Shown: in pieces, positions 36,573 through 47,552 of the stretch | How the letters are laid out: every line of letters starts with the position of its first letter | Numbering within the stretch: the first letter of the stretch is position 1 | NCBI GenBank assembly: GCA_021432635.1 | Contig: MU270050.1 | Coordinates: 558,001-622,000 of the forward strand | From: Thozetella sp. PMI_491 | Lineage: Eukaryota > Ascomycota > Sordariomycetes > Chaetosphaeriales > Chaetosphaeriaceae | Length of the DNA stretch: 64,000 nt | Reading direction: 5' to 3' | Translations under genes and position numbers: made by a program | Notes under the pieces: model-generated | Told to the model about the DNA's origin: nothing | Database searches by the model: none | The model's input: the letters and a program-made list of their open reading frames with translations, nothing else

Positions 36573-38632
36573 ATAATGTGAGCTGTAGAACGCGACGGGA
36601 GCAGCTACGACTACCTCTACAGTCGCTACAGTCTCTGATAATGTTGAATGAATACCTAGAGTACCGAAGGTGCTCGTGATTGATCTAGCTTGCGAAATTG
36701 GGAAATGATGGTAGTACTCTAGATACCCTAATTTATCTGTGTGCCTGTTCAGCCTATTGCTAGATGTCTATATGTGCATCGTCTCCTTTAAGCTGTCCCC
36801 GTAGTTGTATTTGTCTCTGGCAGCTTGCCGTAGACGCCAGACTATGGCAAGCTTTCACTCGAAGTTGGATTGGTAGGTGCATCGCGCTGACTTCGTGCCT
36901 CCTAACGAGCTTCCGATTTCCTCGCCTGAATCTCGGTCTTGGGAGGTACTCGGCTTTTGGGAAACTATGTCAGGCTTTGATTTTCAGCTGACCGCTCGAA
37001 CAGACCCGTGTCAATGACCGGGACTGCTGAGGCTGATAAACATCGTGAAAGTGTAGAATCAAGCAGAACCGATCTCGGCAGTCCTTTCCCGCCCTCCCTC
37101 TGAGGCCTAAATCCACACTTCGATGCAGAGCAGAATCGATACGCCGAGCCTTGAACACAACAACGGTCCATTTTATTCGCAAAGCAAAAGCGACGCGGCG
37201 GACATAGCCTAAAATGTTGAACATGCACAAGACCCTGCCATCTCTGAGCTGCGGATTCAATTTAATCTCCCAGGAAGAAGTTTTGTCCAGCTTCACTGGA
37301 GAATAGATGTCATTTTCGGGTGTATGACCTATAAAAGAATTTTCTCGATGTCAACTCCATTGTCAGTGAAGTTCCAAGCAGGCGTTGTACGAAAATATAA
37401 TATTTGGTCTGGAGCAGGATATCGAGAAGCTGGTATCTTCCACATGGCCAATCGTTACCCTCGTTCTCTCTTACCTTCCGAAGTAGATCGCCAAAGAGTA
37501 GTTGACACGAGGCATTGGTGCAGCCGGTTGCTGGACATGGCTATCGCCATGTCGAAAGCTCGCATGTTGACAGCCTATATGTTCAGCGCCTAGCACCTAT
37601 GCAATGAGGAACAACTTGGGATCCTCTTCAGTATAGTATAGGATCTCTGCACTAGGTAAAGACCACACCGAGCCGCGCCAAGAACTTTCGCAAGGCTGCA
37701 TTCCGTCAACAAGGGAGGTAACAACGCTATTTGTTGGCTCCCCTTTGAGCTATCTGTTCAAAACTCAACAGCTGCCTCGTTATGTACATACTATATGTTT
37801 TGTCGAGTCGGAATAATATCGAGGTAGTGAGTTCTGTGCTCTTGCATAGCGGCTCGGGGAGACTGCGGGATGGTCCTCCCCATGGTTCGTAATCTGTCAA
37901 ACCGCATCAACCAAACGCTGCACCGGTGGAGGCTGCCATTCTCCAGCGCTTGTCATGCTGAATACGACGGTGCGTATGTAGAATCGCACACCCTCGCCCG
38001 TACCCTGCATGCTATTCCTACACCTCGTCAGATGACAACACCCCATGGAGTGTGCGGCGAACCTCCATCGTAGAGACACCCCTCCGTGGGATGAGTAAGA
38101 AATGTGTTCTATTACCCATTTTGGCCTCAAAAAGCGATCCTCGCCGAACCCTATGCTAGATGGCGGGGGGCGGGGCGGCGTAGTAGCGTACGAATCAGAA
38201 AAAGGGAAGCTATCTGCATGTACGCAGCGGCTGCGCATACGCCGACAACGCCTCGATCGCCTCGGGAAGTGCCTCGTACCCTCCTGCATTGCGACTTCGG
38301 GCTGGAGTTTGGGCGGTGTACCAGCTCCAGCTTCACTGCGACAAGCTTCATCCCTATTTTAGCCACCTCCTATTTGCATAGATTCATAGGTGCGGGCGGC
38401 GCGGGGTACCGTTCCATCCTCTCACATTAGCTCGGATACCTGTCATTATTGCCCAAACTGGCAAGTGTTGGAGGCACAGACCGCTTAGCTCAGAGTGAAC
38501 TTGGCTTCAGGGTGTTCCCAATGCCCCGACACAAATCCAAATCGGAACCTACGGCCGCTGCTCTTTCGCGCCTAGAGTTCTCTTAACCCGTTTCTCGAGA
38601 TACAACCACTGATAGTGTACAATCCGGTTATC
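36573..38632. other. Intergenic left boundary of the RiPP cluster
   Basis: About 2 kb with only short frames on both strands (for example 37324-37593 and 37897-38289) and no domain signature. It separates the nucleoside transporter from the first UstYa gene. Confidence 0.45.
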
Positions 38633-39426
38633 ATGATCTCGCGACAGGCCATCTGTTCGGCCGTCTCGCCAGTCTTCCTCGCGGCGTCGGTAGGGTTCTT
38701 CCTCGCCGGAAAGAATGTGAAGCCCTCGGACTTAGACTGCGTCAAGAGCATGTCCTCATGGTGTAAGAGCCCGCCCTATATTCTCTCAGGCCCCTGCTAA
38801 TATCCTACTCAGCGCCAGCCTTGGATGTGTTGGATCACAAGTGGGAGACGTTCCAGAACGGCTTCGGTGACAAGTCAATCTACCGTGGCCTACCTAATGA
38901 GATGCTCGAGGGGGCCTGGAATGCCTCTCTGCCTGGTACGCTCATCCTAGAGAAAATGGTGGTTAGGTCCAACTGACAGCTCAAAGAACATCCCTTTGTG
39001 GTACCCAAGGCGGATGTCGTAAATCTAGGAATCCAGACAAGTGATGACTTTGTCACAGATGGACACGGCGGTGTTTTGGCGCAGTTGGAGGTTTTCAGAA
39101 ATCTTGGTTGTCTTAATCTGCTGAGACAGCACACCTACCGGACAGCCTACGACTACTCGCACCTAGCTGCCTTCTCGGGGCCCGAGGAACAGATTATGGC
39201 ACGCGTGGACGGATGCGTGCAAAGGCTGCGAGAGATGCTGATGTGCGCCGGAGATGCGACGCCTTACTTGGTCATGTTGACGCCGGAGCGGAAACAGAAA
39301 GAGTCGCCAGACTTCAATACTCTGCATTACTGCCGTAACTATGATGTTCTGCTGGGTTGGGCTCAGCAGAACGGCGTTTCGTCCGGAGTTGCGCTCCCTA
39401 GCCTGTACCAGTTAACCGACGAATAA
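38633..39426 (+). CDS. UstYa-family (DUF3328) protein 1, degenerate His motifs
   Basis: Three exons (38633-38762, 38813-38935, 38987-39426) give about 230 residues; the second intron needs an AAG acceptor to keep frame. One N-terminal membrane helix (about 9-26) and the family layout follow: WSPALDVLDHKW, KSIYRGLPNEMLEGAWNAS, GGVLAQLEVFRNLGCLNLLRQ, RVDGCVQRLREMLMC, and a closing HYCRNYDVLLGWAQQ. UstYa proteins are membrane-anchored oxidases of the secretory pathway that crosslink or cyclise RiPP cores, and normally carry two HxxHC-type motifs. Here both have lost their histidines: FRNLGC replaces HxxHC, and VDGC replaces VDHC. The Cys residues remain. It may be a non-catalytic partner of another UstYa protein, or decaying. 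The in-frame GTG upstream is not needed as a start. Confidence 0.85.
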
Positions 39427-39586
39427 CCGCGCAGTAGAATATAGATATGCCCGTAGCTTGGTTTCGTTTTATAAATCTGACAACACTCCATCCACTCACC
39501 CACCACTCTTGACCTCCCGTCCTCCCCCTTCCCCACACATCTCTCTTCCATGCAATCCATCCAATTGTTTTCTTCAAACCCCAAGG

Positions 39587-40478
39587 ATGCATCTCTTCGA
39601 GACCGGTAGCTTTTACGCCGCCGCACTCTTCTTTTCAGGCGGCCTTCTAGGCTCCATCGTAACACAAATCTTCGTCCCCGGTGCCGACTGGCGCGTGTGC
39701 CGAGACATTGGCGTCGAGTCCGCAGCTAAGCCCTGTTCCGAACGACCGAGTAGGTTTTCCTGCAGCTCTATGCTGTCCGAGGTAATGGTCTCAGATGAAG
39801 GTGACTAATTCTACATAAAAGCGTTGGAGCTTTTTTCTGCCAGCAACTACGAGGCCGCTTACCACCAAGTCCGTGTGAACGGCACTTACAACAAACCCTC
39901 GCCCTTTCGTGGACCGCCTAGCCACGATGTAGACCAGGCCTGGGCCCGATACTGGAAGACATGGATATTCGGCGTCGACGAGGCCACCTTTCATAGCTCG
40001 CTGCCCGAGCATCCAGAAGCTGCCGTCCGCCTGGACGACGGGCGATACATGGCGACTTTCGAGGCGACTCACCAGCTGCACTGTCTCTACAACCTCTTCC
40101 GGGCCTCTTACCTCGACGCCTACCCAGACGAGAAAGCTGATTATGATGAGGACCCACAAAAGTGGCACGAACGCGTTGATCACTGCGTGGAAGTCCTGCG
40201 CCAGAAGCTTGAGTGGTACGCCACCTCCTCGCCTTCGGGCCGTATTTTTTCGGGGCAGGGGCAGGGGCAGGGGCTTGAGGCTGACCTTATCTAGTGACCG
40301 TGACACAACCATACTAACCTATAATTGGGTGAGGGGCAAGCGAGATCCCACGGCAAACTTCAATGCGGCCCGCATGTGTTTGGATTGGGGGTCTTTGGAC
40401 GATTGGGCGCTGCGCCGTGAGATCAGGGGTCTGCCGACTAAGCCGCCAAACGCACACGAGCTCCCCGCAATCCCTTAG
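39587..40478 (+). CDS. UstYa-family (DUF3328) oxidase 2
   Basis: Three exons (39587-39749, 39822-40215, 40295-40478) give about 246 residues. The unspliced frame would stop at the acceptor TAG of intron 2, but splicing restores LECDRDTTILTYNWVRG and a family-like C-terminus, so the intron is well supported. An N-terminal anchor (about 9-30) leads to a lumenal domain with VDQAWARYW, then the intact first motif ATHQLHCLYNLFR and second motif HERVDHCVEVLRQKLEC. It probably performs oxidative modification of the precursor core. The usual C-terminal HxCR block is weaker here (ARMCLDWGSLDDWALR). Intron 2 holds four GGGGCA-type repeats. It lies on the same strand between UstYa 1 and 3 with short spacers of about 160-200 bp. 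Confidence 0.92.
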
Positions 40479-40496
40479 CGGTAATATGTAAATCAG

Positions 40497-40518
40497 CTTA
40501 GGTACCTTGGTACCTAAG
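40497..40518. promoter_or_regulatory. 22-bp perfect palindrome upstream of UstYa 3
   Basis: CTTAGGTACC and its exact inverse GGTACCTAAG are separated by TT, followed by a further CCTTAGGTA half-copy ending at 40529. It lies about 165-190 bp before the start codon at 40685. The symmetry suggests a dimeric transcription factor site. Related palindromes precede the amidase and UstYa 6 genes at similar distances, but also the unrelated rhodopsin-domain gene. Confidence 0.4.
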
Positions 40519-40684
40519 CACCTTAGGTAGCCACATGTCAATAGTAGCATATGCACATACCCGAGTAATGCTCACATGTACCTGGAAAGGCAATGCTTGC
40601 TTTCTGGTCAGGCAGAACAGCACACCCGCCCCCTCCAACTGCCAATCTACGCCCAACAGCTCTACGTTCCCTTGTGTATCAGCC

Positions 40685-41729
40685 ATGAGACCTACCGATA
40701 CTGCGGAAGACGAGAAGCTACTCGCCTCTGAGAATGCTCCTCTCGAAGATGGACACAACTGTCCCCATTGCGGCCGTCGCTACTCACGACGGAATCGAAT
40801 GGGAGACCCGTTTATTGTGCTGCTTGCGTGTCTATCTCTCTTCGCTGCTATCGGAACAGGATGGATGGCTGCAGGGGCATTTTCAGGACGAAGCATCGAT
40901 CCGTTGCTGCAGGTATACTGTAGGCATAGCTCCCGCGTTATCGCTTTGGATTAATGGTGACACTCATAATCTTCCAGCGCCTGCTAACCACTTAGTCGAG
41001 TATCTGCCCGTGCAATTCAACCGAAGCCGGGGAGAAGACAAAACCCCATTCCAGGGTTGGCCGACGGACGAGATTGATCGAACGTGGGCAGACTCGTACA
41101 TCTGTAAGTTTCCTTCCCTCCTTCCTCTGGGCCGATCGCTCACTGCTACAGCGGGCATGCTCTCCACGGTGGATGGAAAGACAGCTGAGCTCCTGCCGGA
41201 GAAGACGGAGCGCCTACCTGTAGAAGGTAGAGAAGATGAGTTCGTCGTCACACTAGATGTTTTCCACCAGATGCACTGTCTAGACGTCGTCCGCATGGCC
41301 CTCTACCGTGACCGATACGATAAACATTTTTACTTCCCCAACGGTACTGTGGACTACTGCAAATGGCTACACGTTGGTATGTCTAACCTCCTTCGCGGCA
41401 CCTGCACAGGTGCGTTTGGGTGAATGATGACCAACATGGCCTCAGATCATTGTATCGACCAAGTGCGCCAGGCCCTTATCTGCAGCGCTGATGTCAGCGT
41501 CGTCTATTTTGCCTGGAGTGATGTTGTCCAGGGCCTACGCCCGCGCGTCGACAATAAACATACGTGCCGGAACTACGCCAAGATTCTGGACTGGGCCAAA
41601 GGGCGAGGGGTGGACGAGAAGCACTGGCATCCAAGTAGACGCGTACTGGAGCGCCCGGACGGGGGGTTTACTATCGAGCAAGGTAGAAATCATGCGCTGA
41701 ATGACGGCGGAGAGTGTAATGCTATTTGA
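40685..41729 (+). CDS. UstYa-family (DUF3328) oxidase 3
   Basis: Four exons (40685-40919, 40978-41103, 41152-41376, 41446-41729) give about 289 residues. The cytosolic N-terminus contains a CPHCGRRYSRR stretch (C-x2-C) before the single membrane helix (about 41-65), which is unusual for the family. The lumenal part has YSPANHLVEYLPVQF, then the intact first motif LDVFHQMHCLDVVRMAL, an insert of about 25 residues, and an intact DHCIDQVRQALIC motif made by joining G from exon 3 to exon 4. The C-terminus ends with NKHTCRNYAKILDWAKGRGV, the usual family block. Role: probable oxidative crosslinking or cyclisation of the RiPP core. A 22-bp palindrome lies in its promoter. Confidence 0.92.
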
Positions 41730-41804
41730 GTTGAAACTCTCAGCGGTATGGTGTACATAGCTACAGTTTCCGACTTGGGTTGTTTGTCCCCAAGTACATT
41801 GTCT

Positions 41805-43184
41805 CTAAGCATCCGAAGCATCCATAGAACTACGCAGGCACTTTGTTTCCTCCTCTTCTTCTAGAGTCATTTTGCCTTGCTGCTGCTCAAGACGTCCCGA
41901 GAACACAGCTAGGAAGAACAGCCACAACAAAAAGGTGGCCTCCGTTGGTGTATCAATCAACCAGTAGCGCATTTGCCAGAAGTACTGCGCAAACTCTGGT
42001 GCTTTGAGGGGCTTTGCTAGCACCCACATGTTGGCAACGGCAATTATGCCGAAGAGCAGAGAAATACCGACGAGAGCGCCGGCGAACAACTGGCGGCCAC
42101 GGTTGGATCGTGCAACTCCCAGCGCTCCCACCAGCATCGGCCTGCGTAGGACTCGGACGGTACACACGGCTATGTAGATGACCAGGGCGAATCCGAGGAG
42201 GACATTGGCCTGCGACGGGCCGCGACTGGCGGCGTCGGCGAAAAACGCGGCCCAGCTGGCCGCAATCTGAAGCACGAGAAAGATGATGATAGAGCAATAT
42301 GTGAACAACGGGCCACGTTCCGGAGATTGCCCTACTGTTGCCATTCGGTGCGTCTGAATGATGATGGCCACGTCTTGGATGGTCTCCAAAGCGCTCCATA
42401 GGAGTGTCAGGGCCACACTAGCTGGCCGGCCGCCTGTCTCAAGCCCGGCCCAGCGTAGGCCGACTTGTACTCCTGAAAGTGGGACAAGCCACCCCAGGAT
42501 TCCGTGCTGAAAAACTTGGTGTGTTTCTAGCTGTCTGGCTTCCCAAGCGAGGGCCATGGCCATCCATGCAGGGGCTAGGTAGCGATAGGAGCCAAGGACG
42601 CCAGCTTTGAAAGCCGGGACCTCTCTCCCCGGCTCGATTGCCACCATGTCAGCAGAGAAGGAGTTGCCCGTGGAGAGAATCGCTGCTACACAGTAGTACC
42701 CGGGACTGCTAACAGGGTAATGGATCGAGACGGGTGCGCTGAGGTTGACGGCGCGGGTGATGAACGGGTAGCCAGCCTTGCGACGCGCCTTCTCGCTAAT
42801 GAGAAATTCCCCGAGCTGTGAGGTGGCGCAAAGGCCACGCTCGATGTTCTGGGCGGTGCAGAGGACTTCTTTCTGCTCGACATGGTAAGCTTCTATAAAA
42901 TTCCCTCTAGATATGGGTGCCTTTACCTCGTTCGTCCCGGGGCGACGCATCCCGCCTAGGTGCTCATCTCCTAGCTCGAAAACGACGACGCTGACAGTGC
43001 CACCATGGCCGCCTTGGAACTTGATCATCAGGGATGACTCCACCTCCGGGAGAAAAGCAGGACTTCCAGTCATGTCGACGCACTGCTGGTGGTTTGCCCA
43101 CGTTTGATCGAGGCGTTGTGTCTGGGTGAAGCCCAGAGCGCCTTGTGCGACTAGCGCTACTAAAAGAGGTGCGATACAGTGCAT
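41805..43184 (-). CDS. PTM1/GOST-like seven-transmembrane protein
   Basis: A single-exon frame of 459 codons. A signal peptide (MHCIAPLLVALVAQGALG) is followed by about 170 lumenal residues with four or more cysteines and a beta-rich look, then seven hydrophobic segments and an acidic cytosolic tail (LEEEEETK). The order signal peptide, lumenal domain, seven helices, acidic tail is that of the PTM1/lung-7TM (GOST) family, which works in Golgi and endosome trafficking. The penultimate WQMRYWLIDTPTEATFLLWLFF segment matches the position of the conserved final helix. Sequence similarity is weak, so the family call is tentative. Its place inside the RiPP cluster, on the minus strand between UstYa 3 and UstYa 4, suggests a part in transport or Golgi organisation of the pathway; this is inference. 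Confidence 0.6.
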   Translation of the reverse strand: MHCIAPLLVALVAQGALGFTQTQRLDQTWANHQQCVDMTGSPAFLPEVESSLMIKFQGGHGGTVSVVVFELGDEHLGGMRRPGTNEVKAPISRGNFIEAYHVEQKEVLCTAQNIERGLCATSQLGEFLISEKARRKAGYPFITRAVNLSAPVSIHYPVSSPGYYCVAAILSTGNSFSADMVAIEPGREVPAFKAGVLGSYRYLAPAWMAMALAWEARQLETHQVFQHGILGWLVPLSGVQVGLRWAGLETGGRPASVALTLLWSALETIQDVAIIIQTHRMATVGQSPERGPLFTYCSIIIFLVLQIAASWAAFFADAASRGPSQANVLLGFALVIYIAVCTVRVLRRPMLVGALGVARSNRGRQLFAGALVGISLLFGIIAVANMWVLAKPLKAPEFAQYFWQMRYWLIDTPTEATFLLWLFFLAVFSGRLEQQQGKMTLEEEEETKCLRSSMDASDA

Positions 43185-43621
43185 CTCGAGTGATATGAAG
43201 AAACAAGTTGACTTTTCTTAGTCTTTTGGAAGATAAGAGGCGCAAAAAGCGAGACGGTCTAGGGGTGGTGATTTGGAAGAAGTAGGCGGAGGCTGGGAAG
43301 AACTGGTGTAGGAGAAAGTTTTAGGCCCGGGGGGGATAAAATAGTGCACCTGCAGGCCCCTGCAAGGCCCCATAAGCCCCAGGTGGCACAGGACAAAGCC
43401 CTGGAACTCGCCTGCTTACGAAGGCGCTTGGTCCGAAGCACTGCAAAAAATCAAGGCGTTGAATACTAGACGTGATAATATCTAAAAAGAATTCAAGAGC
43501 TTCTATTCATTCTTAGATAGAAGATCCGGACCGAATCTAACGTAGCTAGAATATTTGGATGTACAATCTCGTCACATCCCGAACACAGCGTTTAAAAGTG
43601 CTATTTAAGGACTTGAAGACA

Positions 43622-44611
43622 TCAGTTATGAATGCGCCCGTTTTTCCACGCATCGGCCCTCTCGTCCTGCCACTTCATGATCGCGTCGTAGTCCCTGCAT
43701 GTATGATCAAGCGAGGTTACTGCTAAGTACATCTGTTTGCCCTCCGACCACACATGCGGCACCGGCGTCAGATCTGACTGACACTGAATGGTTTCACGTA
43801 GAGTCTCAATGCAGTGATCTATTTTATGTTAGCTTGCGAATAGAACACATGCGCCTTCTTGGGGGGACTTGCCCACGTGCATATAGAAGGTAGGGACAGT
43901 GGGCTTGTTCTCGGTGCGGATAGTGGGATACCACTTGTCGTACGCTACTTTCCGCAGGTAGTTGACACAATGTAGGCTATGTCTCACGTGCGGAACTACG
44001 TAGTATTTCCCTCCTTCGACAGACATGCCGCCTTGGACGGTTTGCGCCTCGCTCGCTGTCAGAGCAACATAGTCGCCTGCGGTCATTAGTTATGGCGGAC
44101 GGTGGAAGCGCGAGGCACAGAAAGGCTTACCGACTAGGCGGTCCCAAGCAGCATCAAGCTCTCGCGTGGGTTTCCCAGTGTAGCGCGGGTTATTAGGGTC
44201 CAGAACGAGCTCGAACTGGCTCGACTCGTTAACAACAATGCCGCCATAGAACTTCTGCTTATGGACCTTTATGGCCGAGAGAGCGGGCTCTGTGAGAGTT
44301 AGGACCGAAGATGCTAGTCAAGCTTCAAAGGAGAGGAAGCTATACTCACGGAGGTCGGTTTCAAAACCCGTGTCGTAGCTTGGTGCAGTGCTCTTCCTGG
44401 CCCCCAGAAAGACAGATGCAATGAAGAGGATGGAGAGAATGGCAGTGGCGATCTTCCATGGGCCAGCAGCATCGGGCGAGCATTTCCGCGAAGCTTGCTT
44501 GTCGACGCCATCCTCGGTCGTGTTAGAAAGAAATGACTTTGACTCGTCCTCCTCCTCACTCAACTTCTCATTATTCTTCCCGTTCATACCTATCTTCAGT
44601 GCTGAGAACAT
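43622..44611 (-). CDS. UstYa-family (DUF3328) oxidase 4
   Basis: Four exons (44611-44350, 44289-44131, 44076-43873, 43818-43622) give about 273 residues. The cytosolic N-terminus is acidic. One helix follows (PWKIATAILSILFIASVFLGA), then LQPALSAIKVHKQKFYGG and PTRELDAAWDRLVGDYVALTA. The intact first motif is HVRHSLHCVNYLRK; after an intron comes the intact DHCIETLRETIQC; the C-terminus is DHTCRDYDAIMKWQDER. The last intron (43872-43819) has a GC donor (GCAAGT) with a normal TAG acceptor. Skipping it would end the protein before the second His motif, so the GC-AG intron is needed for function. Role: probable oxidative modification of the core peptide. Confidence 0.9.
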
Positions 44612-45671
44612 AGTGACCTACGGAGACTACTACAGCAGAACCTCAGCGTATGGGGGATGATCTGGAGACAGCTATAAGAAAAGGGCTCTGGAGGGGAAGG
44701 GAAGGGGATGATGGGACGAAGAGCAACGCGGGGGGTCCCGAATACCCTGAAAAGAACCGGTGTTTGTGTCGGTGAGATTCGCAGAGGAACACCGGGAGGC
44801 GAGACAATCTTCCGCACTATACGATCGAAAGCCCATCATGTGTCTTTCTGCTACACCCGAATAGTGCATAACTCGGTACGAAGAGCTTTGGTGGGGCATC
44901 TGGACATATCGCTGTATCCGGAGTCACCTATACCACCAAGCCGCTCAGCTGCGTTTGATCTGGCGGCACGGCACGGCGAGACTGAGGCTAGGTTACAGGG
45001 CTGCCCCCGCCGGAACTCCCGACGGTTGGGTTCAGACGAAGGCCCAAATTTGCGAGCTATGTGTGCCCCACGGCGCATTCAAGGCGGGTCTCCAGGCTGT
45101 TTCGGGGGGAGGGCGTCAATTTAGCACCGCCGTCATCGTAGCCTTCCATCGATGCTAGCGTGCGGCGCCACTGCCGCTGCTCGGACCGTTGGCGCTTCAG
45201 TAAGCATCTGAGCTAGTCCAGTCGCAGGGCCCTGTGCCGCGTCGTTTCCAGCGTTGGCTGAAGCCTCGCCTACCTGGTAGGGTAACGAGCCCGGCGAGAC
45301 GTGGCGTCTCGCCACTCCAGGGGCCGGATGCAGGACCTCATTGCTGTGTTGCGGAAGCAGCTTCTTCATTCAGCTGTTGGTTACAGGGAAGTGCGTTGGC
45401 CTCCCACGACGCCGAACCGCTACCGGGAACAAGGGCCTCTGTGCAAGAGGATTGGTCAATTCGCGGTAGAGCAGCTGCATCCAGCGGGGCCTTCGCTTAG
45501 CTACCACAGCAGGAAGCGGGGTCGTAAGACAGCTGAGCTACGCTACTGAGTCTGAGAGGAGAGCACAAATGTTGTATCTTCGCATATTGAGCAAGACCCG
45601 AGATTTTGGCAGAGGCAAAGGACACGTTTCTATGCGAGGCTATCTACTCTGATCTACTGTACAGTTCGTAT
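44612..45671. other. Intergenic, no gene seen
   Basis: Promoter of UstYa 4 (minus strand) and 3' flank of the amidase. The 138-codon frame at 44708-45124 and others are domain-free. Confidence 0.45.
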
Positions 45672-47552
45672 CTAGATTGCGGGGACGGGTCGGGGCGCAG
45701 CTGTGCGCTCATAGGCGGCCATGAAGCGCAACAACGCCTCCTCATTGTTCTCCTTAGCCACCAAGCACACGCCAAAGGGTCGCTTGTTGTACTTGAGCTG
45801 CCCCAACGGCACAGTAGCGACCGGGTAGCCTAGAGGGGAGTTAGAAATAGAATATGTATAGCGGAGCACCTGACTTACCCGAAGCGGCAGCATGGATGCA
45901 TAGCGGAGAGTCGCCAGGTGCTGCAATCAGGTCGATGCCTTCCTGGTCTAGTACAGTGTCAAGGATCTTCTTCCCTACTGCCCGGAGGCCCTCTTTTTGC
46001 TTGGCAATGACTTCAGGTGCCTCATTGCAGCCGAGGGCCTTGATGAGATCGTTCTGTTCTTCGAATGCTATGCAATTGTTAACATAGGAGAAATCACTGG
46101 GAAGACGGAATTTAGGGTGACTGCAAAATGCAACATACGCGCAGGCATAGCCTTCATCTTGTTTTCCTCGTTGTACTTGATGATCTCATCGAGGTTGGTA
46201 ACGGGGCACTCGTCAAAGCTTTTGATGAAGGCATCGATGCAAATGTTGTTGAAATCCCAGTCTATCATCAGAATAGTCAGCCAAGGCTGGAGGAGTCAGA
46301 AGCACGGCTGGACTCACAGGCAATAGGCACAAGAACCTCTTTACCCTCGACTGTCAGCTCCGACAGCTCCCCAACAGTGGCTGGGTACTGTACGGTGCAT
46401 CCTAGTGTCTTGACTTGCTCAACCAATGCCTCGTACTCGTCTTTCTGTGGCTAATTAGCGGACGACCCAAGGCCCCTTCTAGCATAGCAGGTGGCGTCGC
46501 ACCATCTGCTCCGCAGTGCCCTCAAACTGCTCACACATCGCCTCGGCCATGCTCCACTTTGTGGGATCGAGAAAGGCTACCCCAACCCCGCTCCAGGTAC
46601 CCGTGTCCGCGGAGCGGAGGGGGCGGCCGAGCAGGAGCTCGGCCATGTTCATCACGTCGGTCGCACACTTAGCCATGGGCCCTGGGGAGTCGTAGAAGTC
46701 AGTCATCCGGTACATTCCGGTCGCATCCTGCGCGCCGACGGTGGGCTTGAGCGCGTAAAGTCCGGTGCGGACAGACGGGGTGACGATGGATCCAATGGTC
46801 TCGGTTCCCATCGCCAGCGGGCTGTATCCCGCGGCGACTGAGACTGCCGGGCCAGTTGACGAACCTCCTGGCGCCTATAGATGCATTAGCTGGGGAATTC
46901 GACTCGCCCGGGGACGGATTTGTAAACGGACCGTGTGGCCCAGAAGCCTCTCATTTTCTTTCATCTTGCCTACGTAGGGCGACATAGTCTGACCGCCCTG
47001 CGGGGAGAATCCGGGCATCATGCTGCTCGTCTTCATGCCGGCATATTCCTAAGCACGGTCAGATGGATACCGGAATAGGCGCGTAACACGGCCGCCTTAC
47101 TGTCATGTTGCCCTTAGCAAGGATAATGAGACCCGCATTAAGCATCCTCTGGACGATGGCAGCATTCTTGCTGGCTTTGGCCTCGGCGAAGACCACGGCC
47201 CCTGCCGTCGTTGGCATGCCCAAGTCGGACGCCGTGATGAAGCAGTCCTAGCACAAGTTAGCCATCGTCTTGGAACGGATAAGAGAGCATGACACACCTT
47301 GAGCACGATTGGGATGCCATGCAGAGGTCCGCGAACGCGGCCCTGGCGCCGCTCTTCGTCTAGCTCGGCAGCGATGCGGCGCAACGTCTCGGCCGGCGAG
47401 ATCGAGATCAAGGCGTTTAGAGCGGGCTCGTGACGCTCAATCTGCTGCAGGTAGCTTTCGACGATCTGGACGCTTGTGATTTGGCCAGCCTCCAGCATCC
47501 GCTGCAGGTCCACCGCATTGGTGGTCAGGGGATCAAAGGGTGAGCTGGACAT
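45672..47552 (-). CDS. Amidase-signature family hydrolase
   Basis: About eight exons on the minus strand; the first two are 47552-47298 and 47247-47101. The order of signature elements is clear: GPLHGIPIVLKDCF with the catalytic Lys at about residue 85, NAGLIILAKGNMTEYAG, a GGSSTGPAVSVAAG loop holding the bridging Ser, and LAMGTETIGSIVTPSVRTGLYALKPT with the nucleophile Ser, so the Ser-Ser-Lys triad is intact. The C-terminus (YPVATVPLGQLKYNKRPFG) is also typical. The GTETxGSI form is the one seen in GatA/peptide-amidase-like enzymes, as opposed to fatty acid amide hydrolases. No signal peptide is seen. In the cluster it might hydrolyse or form an amide on the peptide or on a tailoring group; this is inference. 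A palindromic GGTACCTA element lies about 160-180 bp upstream. Confidence 0.88.

Noticed and set aside
38936-38979. CAG acceptor at 38977-38979 for UstYa 1 intron 2
   Set aside because: It shifts the frame. The AAG at 38984-38986 keeps it and gives LPEHPFVVP, so the gene need not be called a pseudogene on this ground.
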